Positions 18,545-25,602 of a DNA stretch of 64,000 bases are shown here, piece after piece; position 1 is the first letter of the stretch; the number at the start of each line of letters is the position of its first letter. Source of the stretch: Longimicrobiales bacterium. Lineage in GTDB: Bacteria; Gemmatimonadota; Gemmatimonadetes; Longimicrobiales; Gaopeijiaceae. Both the position numbers and the translations under genes were made by a program. The notes beneath the pieces are model-generated. The model made no database searches, was not told the DNA's origin, and saw only the letters and a program-made list of their open reading frames with translations. The stretch is from positions 213,976 to 277,975 of the forward strand of contig JANQRP010000003.1 of the NCBI GenBank assembly GCA_028284495.1, read 5' to 3'.

Positions 18545-19087
18545 ATGAGCGAGCTGGAGGACCCAGACGTCACAGAGGTCTCGTCCCACGAGACGTCCAG
18601 CTTCGTCGCCGACCTACGTGCAGCGGTCGAGCGGCTCCCCGTGTGGCTCAAACCAGCGGTGTTCGGCCCGGCGATTCTGCTTTCTCTCGTTCTGCTACGC
18701 GGCGGCATCCTGGTCATACCCGTCGTAATCTTCCTCATCTTCACCGCCCCGGCGGATCTCGGCGCGTTCGCCGCTCTCTTCGGGCTCCTGCTCGCGGCGG
18801 CGGCGGTAGGAGGGCTCCTTTACGGCGTGATCGGGCGCCCCCTCCGGCAGTCCTCAGAAGTAGGTCGCTATCCTGCCGGGGTACTCGCAGTGGCTCCGTA
18901 CATCGCGGGTATCGTTTCTACCCGTCACTACTTTGACCAAGGAGGGCCCTTGCTCGCTGCCTGGTCGCGCGCGGACCTCTGGATCTTCGTGGTCGTCAGC
19001 CTCGTCTTTGGCACGGTGGTTGGGCACACGTGGCTCGGGGACACGCAGGAAAAGGACGAGCAGGATCCGTCATCTTCGGGCGCCTAG
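18545..19087 (+). CDS. Cassette 3: multi-pass membrane protein of unknown function
   Basis: 180 aa from ATG 18545; a GTG at 18524, two bases after the attC, is an alternative that adds seven residues. About four hydrophobic helices are visible: residues ~40 to 62, ~66 to 93, ~112 to 127 and ~143 to 160, with a short acidic N-terminus and a polar C-terminal tail (TQEKDEQDPSSSG). No family recognised. Its stop codon is 8 nt before the next attC. Confidence 0.72.
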   Translation: MSELEDPDVTEVSSHETSSFVADLRAAVERLPVWLKPAVFGPAILLSLVLLRGGILVIPVVIFLIFTAPADLGAFAALFGLLLAAAAVGGLLYGVIGRPLRQSSEVGRYPAGVLAVAPYIAGIVSTRHYFDQGGPLLAAWSRADLWIFVVVSLVFGTVVGHTWLGDTQEKDEQDPSSSGA

Positions 19088-19095
19088 GGGGCACC

Positions 19096-19191
19096 GTCTA
19101 ACTAGCATTTGCTGCAGCGCGGAAGCCATCTTCGGGGGGCGCTGCGCGCCAAACCTTCATCCCGCGCAGCAGAAATGCAGATCCGTTAGAC
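19096..19191 (+). repeat. attC site 3
   Basis: 96 nt. R'' GTCTAAC and R' GTTAGAC are exact complements, and R'' also complements the start of cassette 3 (TTAGAC). The arms are conserved; the central loop (GGAAGCCATCTTCGGG and following) is unlike that of sites 1 and 4 to 7. Confidence 0.9.
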
Positions 19192-19209
19192 TGCTCATCG
19201 GGGAGCGCC

Positions 19210-20418
19210 TTGAAGAGAGTAGACTTTCAGCTCCCCGAACTAACCCCGCGGAAGTCTGCGGTACTCCTCGAGTACTTCCGCGCTGAGCTCTTGGTGCGGA
19301 CGACATTCCCGTGGCCTTTTGGCGACTCCTCCGCGCACTTCGACGAAGACGACAACTACGTCGTAGTGGCGGACGCGGAGGTCGATGGTGGGCTCATCCG
19401 GTGGGAACTCGTTCAGGCTTCCGACGGTGCGCTTCGTTCTCTTGCGGCCCATGTACCAGCGAGCGCGTCGGAATCGGTCGCCCGGTCAGTCGTCGATGCG
19501 GCGATCCGTTCAGCTTTCGCCGAGACCACTCAGACCTTCGTCCAGCGACGAGTCTACGCCTACATCGGCCCGGCGCTGGCCTCGCCTTCGTATTGGCTGT
19601 CCCCGGACCTTTGTGTGTCGCGCGTCCTCGATGACGATGAGGGCTCGCTCTATCTGATCAACGCCGAGAGGCTCGTGGCCCTCGACATGAGGGTTGAGGC
19701 GGTGGACGCGAGTCATGCAGGGCATCTCGCGAACCTTCGAGCTCACCGAATCTCTGCGCTCCTTTCCCTTGCCCTGGGGGTTGGTCTCTACACAATCCCG
19801 CACGCTCAGGTCTGGGTCCTCCACCGAACGGACGGAGACTCGGAGTCGCTCCGACTGAACCGTGGCGCCCACCTACCCGGCCCGCCGGCTGACTTCCCCA
19901 AGAAGTCCAAGGACTACCAACCGGCGCTATCGGAGTCCTGGCCGATCTACGGCTTCATGGGCGGCGAGTTGATCGCACTCCCACGAAAGTGGAGAAGCCT
20001 CCTCCGCGCGATTGAGGCCGATACCGCAATCGGAAACGCAGTGGATAGCGCGGCCCGCCTCGTGCAGCTCTCGCGGGTAGCGCGAGTACACTCGAGAACA
20101 ATGGCTCTTGCCTACATGGTCGCGGCAATCGAGTCGATCCCTAAACGGCTTGGGACGGGAGCTTCGTTCTCCGACTTCGCACGCGAGCATTCCCCGGCCG
20201 GCGAGGTTTCTGATCACTACCTGGACGCGTTGTATGGCAGGTTCCGCTCCGGTCACTTCCACGCCGGTTCCGATCCGCTCTCCCGTCCCCAGCGCCCTGC
20301 CGACATTTCCGATCGTGAGGCGGCTGAGCTCAACGAGCTCGGCTTCTCGGGTATGATGTTTTTGACCGGGGTTCTCAGGAACTGGCTGGACCGTGTAGTC
20401 GCTGAGCAGTCGAACTAG
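19210..20418 (+). CDS. Cassette 4: 402-aa protein with a C-terminal HEPN-like (Apea-type) region
   Basis: Starts at TTG 19210 (MKRVDFQLPELTPRKSAVLL), 18 nt after the attC, and ends in a TAG immediately after the R'' core of the next attC. It is soluble, with no signal or membrane segments. The first ~240 residues are mixed alpha/beta and unrecognised. The last ~150 are helical, with MALAYMVAAIESI followed by LYGRFRSGHFHAG. The R-x4-H in this context resembles the end of Apea-like HEPN domains, a fold often found in RNases of phage-defence and toxin systems. This is pattern recognition by eye, so the nuclease idea is an inference. It is the largest cassette gene. Confidence 0.7.
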   Translation: MKRVDFQLPELTPRKSAVLLEYFRAELLVRTTFPWPFGDSSAHFDEDDNYVVVADAEVDGGLIRWELVQASDGALRSLAAHVPASASESVARSVVDAAIRSAFAETTQTFVQRRVYAYIGPALASPSYWLSPDLCVSRVLDDDEGSLYLINAERLVALDMRVEAVDASHAGHLANLRAHRISALLSLALGVGLYTIPHAQVWVLHRTDGDSESLRLNRGAHLPGPPADFPKKSKDYQPALSESWPIYGFMGGELIALPRKWRSLLRAIEADTAIGNAVDSAARLVQLSRVARVHSRTMALAYMVAAIESIPKRLGTGASFSDFAREHSPAGEVSDHYLDALYGRFRSGHFHAGSDPLSRPQRPADISDREAAELNELGFSGMMFLTGVLRNWLDRVVAEQSN

Positions 20419-20508
20419 CATTTACTGCAGCGCGTTGAGCATCTTGGGCGTGCTGCGCACGCACTTCCTCACCGGTGCGCAGCAGAAATGCAGGTCCGTC
20501 CGTTAGGT
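20409..20508 (+). repeat. attC site 4
   Basis: 100 nt. R'' GTCGAAC (one mismatch to the cassette start TTAGAC) and R' GTTAGGT. The extra length comes from a CCGT duplication just before R' (GTCCGTCCGTTAGG). The ORF stop of cassette 4 sits in the TAG directly after R''. Confidence 0.88.
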
Positions 20509-20534
20509 AGTGGATCCGGTTTCCGGAGTTTCCC

Positions 20535-20825
20535 ATGACGCATTCCCAGGTGGGTACCAGGCCACGCACGAGCCGCGGCATCGTCGTGGCGGGCGCGGTG
20601 GTATCCCTCGCGGCGTTGGTTCTGGGCGCGATCGCTGTGTCGTCCGTGATCCGCGGTGAGCCTGACGGCTATGAGAATCAGCACATCTCGCGGCTGGCCT
20701 CGTCCCTCACCCTTTTCTTCCTCGGCCTCTCGATCGTAGTCAACCAGCTCCGCAACGACTGGGTGAACTGGGTCGTCCTCGGATGTGTTCTCTCCTCCCT
20801 TGCCTGGTGGACGTTGTTCCTCTGA
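20535..20825 (+). CDS. Cassette 5: small membrane protein of unknown function
   Basis: 96 aa from ATG 20535. After a basic N-terminus (TRPRTSRG) come about three hydrophobic stretches: VVAGAVVSLAALVLGAIAV, LASSLTLFFLGLSIVV and WVNWVVLGCVLSSLAWWTLF. The first may be a signal anchor. No family recognised. Its stop is 14 nt before attC 5. Confidence 0.7.
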   Translation: MTHSQVGTRPRTSRGIVVAGAVVSLAALVLGAIAVSSVIRGEPDGYENQHISRLASSLTLFFLGLSIVVNQLRNDWVNWVVLGCVLSSLAWWTLFL

Positions 20826-20839
20826 GTTGCTCCTCCACT

Positions 20840-20935
20840 ACCTAACTGGCATTCGCTGCAGCGCGATCAGCATCTTGGGCGTGCTGCGCACGCACTTCCT
20901 CACCGGTGCGCAGCTGGAACACCGAACCGCTAGAT
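20840..20935 (+). repeat. attC site 5 (right core altered)
   Basis: 96 nt. R'' ACCTAAC complements its cassette start TTAGGT exactly, but R' reads GCTAGAT rather than GTTRRRY, and the right arm has lost the usual AGCAGAAATGC (it reads AGCTGGAACACC). The crossover T is changed to C, so integrase action here is doubtful. Confidence 0.85.
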
Positions 20936-20953
20936 CGCGCTAGGGAGAACCTC

Positions 20954-22078
20954 TTGGCTGCAAGGACCCTGCTGATAGTCTCGGCTCTCTTTCTGGCACC
21001 CGCAGCTGCGGTCGGACAGGACGAGCAACCGCCTGTTGTTCTTTCCTTCTTCTCGGGCCTACAAGAGTACGCCGCGGACCCAGACGTGCCGTCCGCCCAG
21101 GAGTACTGGGAACAGGCGCAGGAGTCTGTTTGGGAGTGCTACGAGCCGGCGGCCTATGATGTAGATGGACTCCGAAGCTACGTCGCTGCGGCCCCAGACA
21201 ACTTGGGGCTCGCGTTTGCCGCGCTCTGTCTTATCTCCACGCATGATCCTGCGTCGGCCTCGGCAATGCTCGACCGTGCCGAGCTCGACACCCTCAGTCC
21301 AGAGACCCGATTCTACCTCTTGAGTTCGGTCCCGTACGTGCTCCGCATGGGCGACGTCATGTATCAGGGTGACGGTCGACTCGGGCCGCAGACCCGAGAC
21401 TTCATCGACCGGCTCCGGCAGACCGTCGACTCGGCGGCTCTCGTGGGCACCGGCACGCTCCACGCCACGCGACTGCGTGACCTGTTCGACTCCCGCGCGG
21501 AACACGCCGAGAATCCCGACTTCGGACTCGCTCTGTGGCATCTTTCTGCCTACCTGCTGGGCTCGTTGGACCTTCGTGACCGGGAAATCCTGGCTCCGAT
21601 GCTCGACATCGAGCTTGTGGGGCAGGCAGCCTTCTCGAACGTGATGGAAGCTCTCAGTCTCGCCGCCAACCGTGACTTCTTGGCAGAGCTTCGGCCCGCC
21701 AGCGGAAACGAAGTGACTCTCGAGCTGGAGGTGGCAGCGGGCGCAGCGGCGAGGGCTTGGTGGGAGTCTCACGACCCCACGGGTACCGATGCCGTGCTTG
21801 AGGGGTTTGTTGGGGCCGGGTTCGACGTTTCGGCTCCGCTCGTTTCGGTCGAGAACGCCGACGAGTTGCTCCGCGCGGCCGCTCAGTCTGAACAGCATGT
21901 GATTCAGTACAACGCTCTGGCAACGCTCAACGAGATCTTCGGAGCCTCGTTCGACCTCGAACGTATCATGCTACACGGGAAGTATGGCATGAGCTTCTTC
22001 ATGCCCGTCGACCCACACGAGCAGATGGTGGAGCGCGTAGTAGAGTATTGGCGCGGGCAGATCGGGGGAGCGCCCTAG
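20954..22078 (+). CDS. Cassette 6: secreted protein of unknown function
   Basis: 374 aa from TTG 20954, chosen because AGGGAG lies 6 nt upstream and the start gives a clean signal peptide: MAARTLLIVSALFLAPAAAVG, cleaved before QDEQPP. An upstream in-frame GTG at 20906 would begin inside attC 5. The mature part is acidic, helical and rich in short repeat-like helices (possible TPR/HEAT-like solenoid), with no membrane helix; it ends shortly after a conserved-looking MSFFMPVDPHEQMVERVVEY. No family recognised; probably periplasmic. Confidence 0.72.
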   Translation: MAARTLLIVSALFLAPAAAVGQDEQPPVVLSFFSGLQEYAADPDVPSAQEYWEQAQESVWECYEPAAYDVDGLRSYVAAAPDNLGLAFAALCLISTHDPASASAMLDRAELDTLSPETRFYLLSSVPYVLRMGDVMYQGDGRLGPQTRDFIDRLRQTVDSAALVGTGTLHATRLRDLFDSRAEHAENPDFGLALWHLSAYLLGSLDLRDREILAPMLDIELVGQAAFSNVMEALSLAANRDFLAELRPASGNEVTLELEVAAGAAARAWWESHDPTGTDAVLEGFVGAGFDVSAPLVSVENADELLRAAAQSEQHVIQYNALATLNEIFGASFDLERIMLHGKYGMSFFMPVDPHEQMVERVVEYWRGQIGGAP

Positions 22079-22082
22079 CGCT

Positions 22083-22178
22083 ACCTGACTGGCATCTGCT
22101 GCAGCGCGATCTGCATCTTGGGCGTGCCGCGCATGCATCTCCCCACCGGTGCGCAGCAGAGATGCCGAACCGTCAGAC
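22083..22178 (+). repeat. attC site 6 (cores altered)
   Basis: 96 nt. R'' ACCTGAC and R' GTCAGAC: both carry A-to-G or T-to-C changes next to the crossover, yet they still pair with each other through GTCAG/CTGAC. The interior is intact (CATCTTGGGCGTG, CACCGGTGCGCAGCAG). Confidence 0.85.
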
Positions 22179-22197
22179 CTCTGGTGCAGACAGGCCG

Positions 22198-22791
22198 ATG
22201 ACAGAGACTTCTCGGGACCTGACGCTCGACTCGGTGGCGGAGTTCCTCGAGCCGTCTCCGTTGCGGCGCACGCTGTGGATCGCTGCAGGTGCCTTGATCG
22301 TCGCGGTTGCGGTGATGGGTCTCGTATGGGACGTGTCGATCTGGTCGGCTGCCTTCGCGGTCGTTGGCGGCCTCGCCGGAGGTAGACTCCTCTCGATCGG
22401 TCTCCGAGGAGTCCCGCTCCTCGAGTGGGACTCCGAGGGTCTGACGGACCGGACTTCGCTCATTGGTGGTGACCTGTTCGTGCCGTGGAGCCAGATCAGC
22501 TCGGTTACGACCAGCTCTCTCCACTCCGGAGTTCGCCTGAACCTCGTCGCGAATGCCGACTGCCTGCGCTCCGCCGGCCCCGGCCGCTGGCTCCAGGCTC
22601 GGATGAATCGGGCCCGCGGATTCTCAGGCATCGAGATCAGCCCCACCTTCACGGCGATTGACTACACGTCCCTTGGTCGCTCACTGGATGAAATCGTGAC
22701 CCGACAGCAGATCGGACGCGTGACCGAGTCTCGCACCCCTGCGAAGCTTCGGCCCGGTGACATGAGCGGGCCGGACCCGAGTTCCGACTAG
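22198..22791 (+). CDS. Cassette 7: STM3941-like membrane protein
   Basis: 197 aa from ATG 22198; an in-frame extension upstream would cross attC 6. Two adjacent hydrophobic helices (residues ~26 to 44 and ~48 to 66) are followed by a soluble PH-like beta region with LLEWDSEGLTDRTS then FVPWSQISSV. The arrangement, two helices then a domain with a W-x-x-I motif, resembles the STM3941 family of small membrane proteins of unknown role. The stop TAG lies immediately after the R'' core of the next attC. Confidence 0.65.
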   Translation: MTETSRDLTLDSVAEFLEPSPLRRTLWIAAGALIVAVAVMGLVWDVSIWSAAFAVVGGLAGGRLLSIGLRGVPLLEWDSEGLTDRTSLIGGDLFVPWSQISSVTTSSLHSGVRLNLVANADCLRSAGPGRWLQARMNRARGFSGIEISPTFTAIDYTSLGRSLDEIVTRQQIGRVTESRTPAKLRPGDMSGPDPSSD

Positions 22792-22877
22792 CCGCTACCG
22801 CAGCGCGATCCGCATCTTGGGCGTGCTGCGCACGCATCTCCCCACCGGTGCGCGGCAGAGATGCGAATCCGATGGAG
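22782..22877 (+). repeat. attC site 7 (degenerate)
   Basis: 96 nt. The interior is well kept (GCAGCGCGATCCGCATCTTGG ends, CACCGGTGCGCGGCAG) but R'' reads TTCCGAC and R' reads GATGGAG. The changed R' now supplies GGAGAG, a ribosome-binding site for the next gene at 22886. Confidence 0.8.
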
Positions 22878-22885
22878 AGAGTCGC

Positions 22886-23662
22886 GTGAAGACACCCCAC
22901 CTGTGGTTCTTCCTGGGCCATGCGCTTCTTGCGGCACTACCGTTGCAGGCACAGGACCGCATCCCGAACTCGGACCGTGTCGGGCCGTTCTCCGACGAGG
23001 CCCTCGCTTGGTTGGAGACCCCGTGCAACGCCGAGGACGGACGCACGGTTCGCGGGGTATTCCGGGATGATCGGGGCACTCCCGTCTTCGGAGCCTACGT
23101 CATCTTCGAGGAGCATCGGTGCGGAGCCCGGGTTGTCGACGGTGTCTACGTCGCGAGGAACGTACCTCGCTCGGAATCTCGGATGTGGTTCGCCACACCC
23201 GACCTTGGGGCGGTCCAGCATTGGCTCGTCACGCCTCGGGACACCGTCATCGATCGGATCCTGCCGGCCCGTAACCATGTCCGTGACTGGACCGAGTATC
23301 CGAGCCGTCCGTCGGCGCCAGAGGAAGTCGAGGGCATCGCGGGCTGCTACTGGATGGGGCGCGACCTGTATGGGCGAAACCGAAACTTCCGGTTGCTTCA
23401 GGATGGGCGAGTGGAGGCGTCCGGTCATGGGCAGCTCATCGAGCCCGGCTGGTCACGGATTGAGGACGGGCAGCGGGTCAAGGTCGTGTTCCTGCGCCTG
23501 GGGTCGTTGGGGCAGTCCTCCATCACCTTCGATCTCTCCGAAGTCCCCATCGACTGGTCGGCGTTGCCATCGCTCTACGTGTACGACTCTGACGCCTACG
23601 CTTCAGGAGAATGGGATAGCTTCGTCTCGCGGGTAGAGTGCCCGACCCGCGACTCTCCCTAG
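22886..23662 (+). CDS. Cassette 8: secreted protein of unknown function
   Basis: 258 aa from GTG 22886, with GGAGAG 6 nt upstream. The signal peptide MKTPHLWFFLGHALLAALPLQ leads to cleavage near AQA/DR. The mature protein has a carboxypeptidase-regulatory-like opening (GRTVRGVFRDDRGTPVFGAY), which often marks a beta-sandwich, and a second domain around EVEGIAGCYWMGRDLYG. No catalytic motif recognised. The stop TAG overlaps the R'' core of the half attC that follows. Confidence 0.7.
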   Translation: MKTPHLWFFLGHALLAALPLQAQDRIPNSDRVGPFSDEALAWLETPCNAEDGRTVRGVFRDDRGTPVFGAYVIFEEHRCGARVVDGVYVARNVPRSESRMWFATPDLGAVQHWLVTPRDTVIDRILPARNHVRDWTEYPSRPSAPEEVEGIAGCYWMGRDLYGRNRNFRLLQDGRVEASGHGQLIEPGWSRIEDGQRVKVVFLRLGSLGQSSITFDLSEVPIDWSALPSLYVYDSDAYASGEWDSFVSRVECPTRDSP

Positions 23663-23705
23663 CTGGCATTTGCTGCAGCGCGGTCGGCATCTTGGGGGAT
23701 GTGCG
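23657..23705 (+). repeat. attC site 8 (left half only)
   Basis: CCCTAGC-TGGCAT-TTGCTGCAGCGCG and CATCTTGGGG match the left arm of the other sites; the right arm (GCGCAGCAG...GTTRRRY) is missing. A deletion has probably fused the following gene to the half site. Confidence 0.75.
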
Positions 23706-23728
23706 TGGCTCGTCCCCCGTCCTGATCC

Positions 23729-24133
23729 ATGGTCACTGTCGCTTCAGCCTTCTCGCGCCATCTCGACGCGTTCCGGGCCAACTGGGACCATCTCTGGTCC
23801 CTGTCCTCGGACCAGCTTGAGATCGTCGTCGAGCAGGTCGTCGCCCGGCGGCGTGCGGCCAAGGCCCACGACCGTTACGCCCAGGTCGCGATCGTCGAGG
23901 GCGCCAGTCCTCAGCTCGGCGTGGACTCGCCAGTCGGCGAGATGGCTCAGGAGATCGCGTACTACGCGACCCACATCTTCGCCGAGAGCCGCGAGAGCGA
24001 GGACCAGATCCTCGCCGAGTTCGCGCGGCTCGAGTTCTTCGATCCGGAGTCAGCCGAGGTGCAGGAGCAGTGGGTGCGGAGCCTCTTCGCACGGGTGACT
24101 CGGGAAGGTCTGGGGCGCGCTGAAGCTTCCTAG
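23729..24133 (+). CDS. Cassette 9: small acidic protein of unknown function
   Basis: 134 aa from ATG 23729. Soluble and helical: FRANWDHLWSLSSDQLEIV near the start, later FAESRESEDQILAEFARLEF. No signal peptide, membrane segment or known motif. Its stop TAG is inside the R'' core of the degenerate attC 9. Because attC 8 lacks its right half, this gene may once have had a different 5' context. Confidence 0.65.
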   Translation: MVTVASAFSRHLDAFRANWDHLWSLSSDQLEIVVEQVVARRRAAKAHDRYAQVAIVEGASPQLGVDSPVGEMAQEIAYYATHIFAESRESEDQILAEFARLEFFDPESAEVQEQWVRSLFARVTREGLGRAEAS

Positions 24134-24221
24134 CTGGCATTGGCCGCAGCGCCATCCGCATCCAGGGCGTGCTGCGCCCGCATCACCCCAGCGGCGTGGT
24201 GGACACGCCGAACCGTCCGGC
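24128..24221 (+). repeat. attC site 9 (degenerate)
   Basis: 94 nt. R'' TCCTAGC then TGGCAT; right core GTCCGGC. Arms are recognisable (GGCCGCAGCGCCATCCGCATCCAGGG starts, GGCGTGCTGCGC) but the right arm has diverged (GTGGACACGCCGAACC). Confidence 0.7.
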
Positions 24222-24238
24222 GGCTGGAGGTCGACAGG

Positions 24239-25069
24239 GTGAAGCACTGGCAGACGATTCCGCTTCTGATGGCGGCTGGCGTCGGCGTGTGTCCGATCCC
24301 CACGTGGGCGCAGTCGGAGTGCCGGCCGGTAGGCGAGCAGCGGATCTACACCTGTGTCCACCCGGGACGAGGGCCTGTGATCGTCCTCGCGGCTGGCGCC
24401 GGGCAGGACTCGCGCACGTGGGCGGATCTCGTGGGCGAGCTTCGCGGGATCGGCACGGTGGTCACCTTCGATCGGCCCGGCCTGGGTCGAAGCCCGACCG
24501 CAGCGGGGCCACGCACACCGACGGCGATCGCCCGCGAGCTCCGCGCGGTGCTGGAGGACCTCGACCTGCAGGACCCCGCCGTGCTGGTCGGCCACTCGAT
24601 GGGCGGCGTCCACCTGCTGAGGTACGTCGACCTGTTCTCCGGCTCGGTTGCAGCGCTGGTACTGATCGACACTCCGCCATCGACCTTCGAGACCGAGCGG
24701 CTGAAGCTGCTGACCGAGGCCGAGCGGCAGGCCAGAGAGCGAGCTCTCGCCGAGGGCAGGGCTCGAGGGCCTCCGATCATCGGCAGGGAGAGGGATGGGG
24801 CCGCGTCCGAGGCGTGGACCTTCAGCGCGCTTCCGGGCGGGGTGCCGCTCACCGTGATCGTCGGCGACGAACAGGACTTCGGCGAGTCGGGCAGTGAGGC
24901 GCGGCACCGGAATCTCTGGCGTGAACTCTCCGAGGAGTGGCTCGCGCTTGCGACCGACAGCGAGCTGCTGATCGCCGAGGGCAGCGGACACATGGTGCAC
25001 ATCGACCGACCCGACCTCGTTCTTGCGGCGGTTCGGCGCATCATCGCTCGAGGTCCACGCAGACAGTAG
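24239..25069 (+). CDS. Cassette 10: secreted alpha/beta hydrolase
   Basis: 276 aa from GTG 24239, with GGAGG 8 nt upstream. The signal peptide MKHWQTIPLLMAAGVGVCPI is cleaved near TWA/QSE. The hydrolase fold shows PVIVLAAGAGQDSRTW (oxyanion region), FDRPGLGRS, the nucleophile elbow GHSMGG, a plausible acid in VGDEQDF, and the catalytic His in GSGHMVHIDRPDLV. Substrate unknown: esterase, lipase or lactonase are all possible. The two extra cysteines after the signal (SECRPVGEQRIYTC) could form a disulfide in the periplasm. Confidence 0.85.
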   Translation: MKHWQTIPLLMAAGVGVCPIPTWAQSECRPVGEQRIYTCVHPGRGPVIVLAAGAGQDSRTWADLVGELRGIGTVVTFDRPGLGRSPTAAGPRTPTAIARELRAVLEDLDLQDPAVLVGHSMGGVHLLRYVDLFSGSVAALVLIDTPPSTFETERLKLLTEAERQARERALAEGRARGPPIIGRERDGAASEAWTFSALPGGVPLTVIVGDEQDFGESGSEARHRNLWRELSEEWLALATDSELLIAEGSGHMVHIDRPDLVLAAVRRIIARGPRRQ

Positions 25070-25241
25070 CCGAACTGGCATCTCCCGCCGCGCGGACGGC
25101 ATATTCGAAGTACACAGGCAAGCCACGCCTGGCGGCTACGCCAACCGGAATTCCGAACCCCCGGACGCCGCAGTTCGAGGCTCGCGCCGCCGCCGTCCGA
25201 CCGGCATCCTTGTGCGCAGCAGACGCGCGAATCCGTCGGGT
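25069..25241 (+). repeat. attC site 10 (long, degenerate, right end of array)
   Basis: 173 nt. R'' GCCGAAC followed by TGGCAT, right arm CCGGCATCC then TGTGCGCAGCAGACGCGCGAATCC ending in GTCGGGT. The enlarged centre has its own inverted segments (GGACGGC/GCCGTCC, ATTCGAA/TTCGAGG). The right arm closely follows that of attC 2. No attC is visible beyond it. Confidence 0.7.
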
Positions 25242-25296
25242 GACACGACACCCCGGACGCCACTCCGACACCCACCTCATCGACCCCCGCCTTCGC

Positions 25297-25542
25297 ATGC
25301 TCGAGCTTCACGACAACGACACCGGTGCCCTGATCGGCTCGGCCACCCCGGAGCAGGTCCAGTTCCTGATCGACAACCTCGAGGAGACGCACTCGGGCGA
25401 TCAGGACTACTACATCGACGAGCCGACCCTGGAGCTGCTCGAGGACAGCGGCGCGGATCCCGCGCTGATCGATCTGCTGCGAGGTGCGCTCGCCGATCGC
25501 GAGGGGTTCGAGGTCCGGTGGTCGGATCCATCGGGCGGCTAG
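25297..25542 (+). CDS. Small acidic conserved protein
   Basis: 81 aa from ATG 25297: MLELHDNDTGALIGSATPEQ, then ITD-like QFLIDNLEETHSGDQDYYID and LLRGALADREGFEVRW. I recall this compact family from many bacteria, where database names such as galactosyldiacylglycerol synthase are implausible for so short a protein. Function unknown. It lies just outside the last recognisable attC and may or may not be a former cassette gene. Confidence 0.75.
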   Translation: MLELHDNDTGALIGSATPEQVQFLIDNLEETHSGDQDYYIDEPTLELLEDSGADPALIDLLRGALADREGFEVRWSDPSGG

Positions 25543-25602
25543 GCTCCAGCGGAGGCCGGTTCAACCACCGGGTTCGGCGCGGCCCGGGGCAACAGGGGTG
25601 TC

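Larger units (their letters stand above)
16684..25241 (+). mobile_element. Integron gene-cassette array without a local integrase (CALIN-like)
   Basis: Ten plus-strand genes, one per unit, are each followed by an attC-type site. Most sites share an almost identical interior: GCATTTGCTGCAGCGC on the left arm and GCGCAGCAGAAATGC on the right, with an extrahelical asymmetry as in attC L''/L' arms. For cassettes 1, 3 and 5 the first bases after the crossover are exactly complementary to that cassette's own R'' core, the signature of integrase-made insertion of circular cassettes. No tyrosine recombinase of any kind is encoded between 1 and 64000, so the array is either detached or far from its intI. 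The near-uniform attC sequence is typical of sedentary chromosomal integrons. The interval looks less GC-rich than its flanks. Confidence 0.88.

Noticed and set aside
17864..25241. Regularly repeated ~96-nt sequences suggested a CRISPR array.
   Set aside because: Repeats are 0.4 to 1.3 kb apart with a gene between each, have long arm symmetry and RYYYAAC/GTTRRRY cores; no cas genes. They are attC sites.
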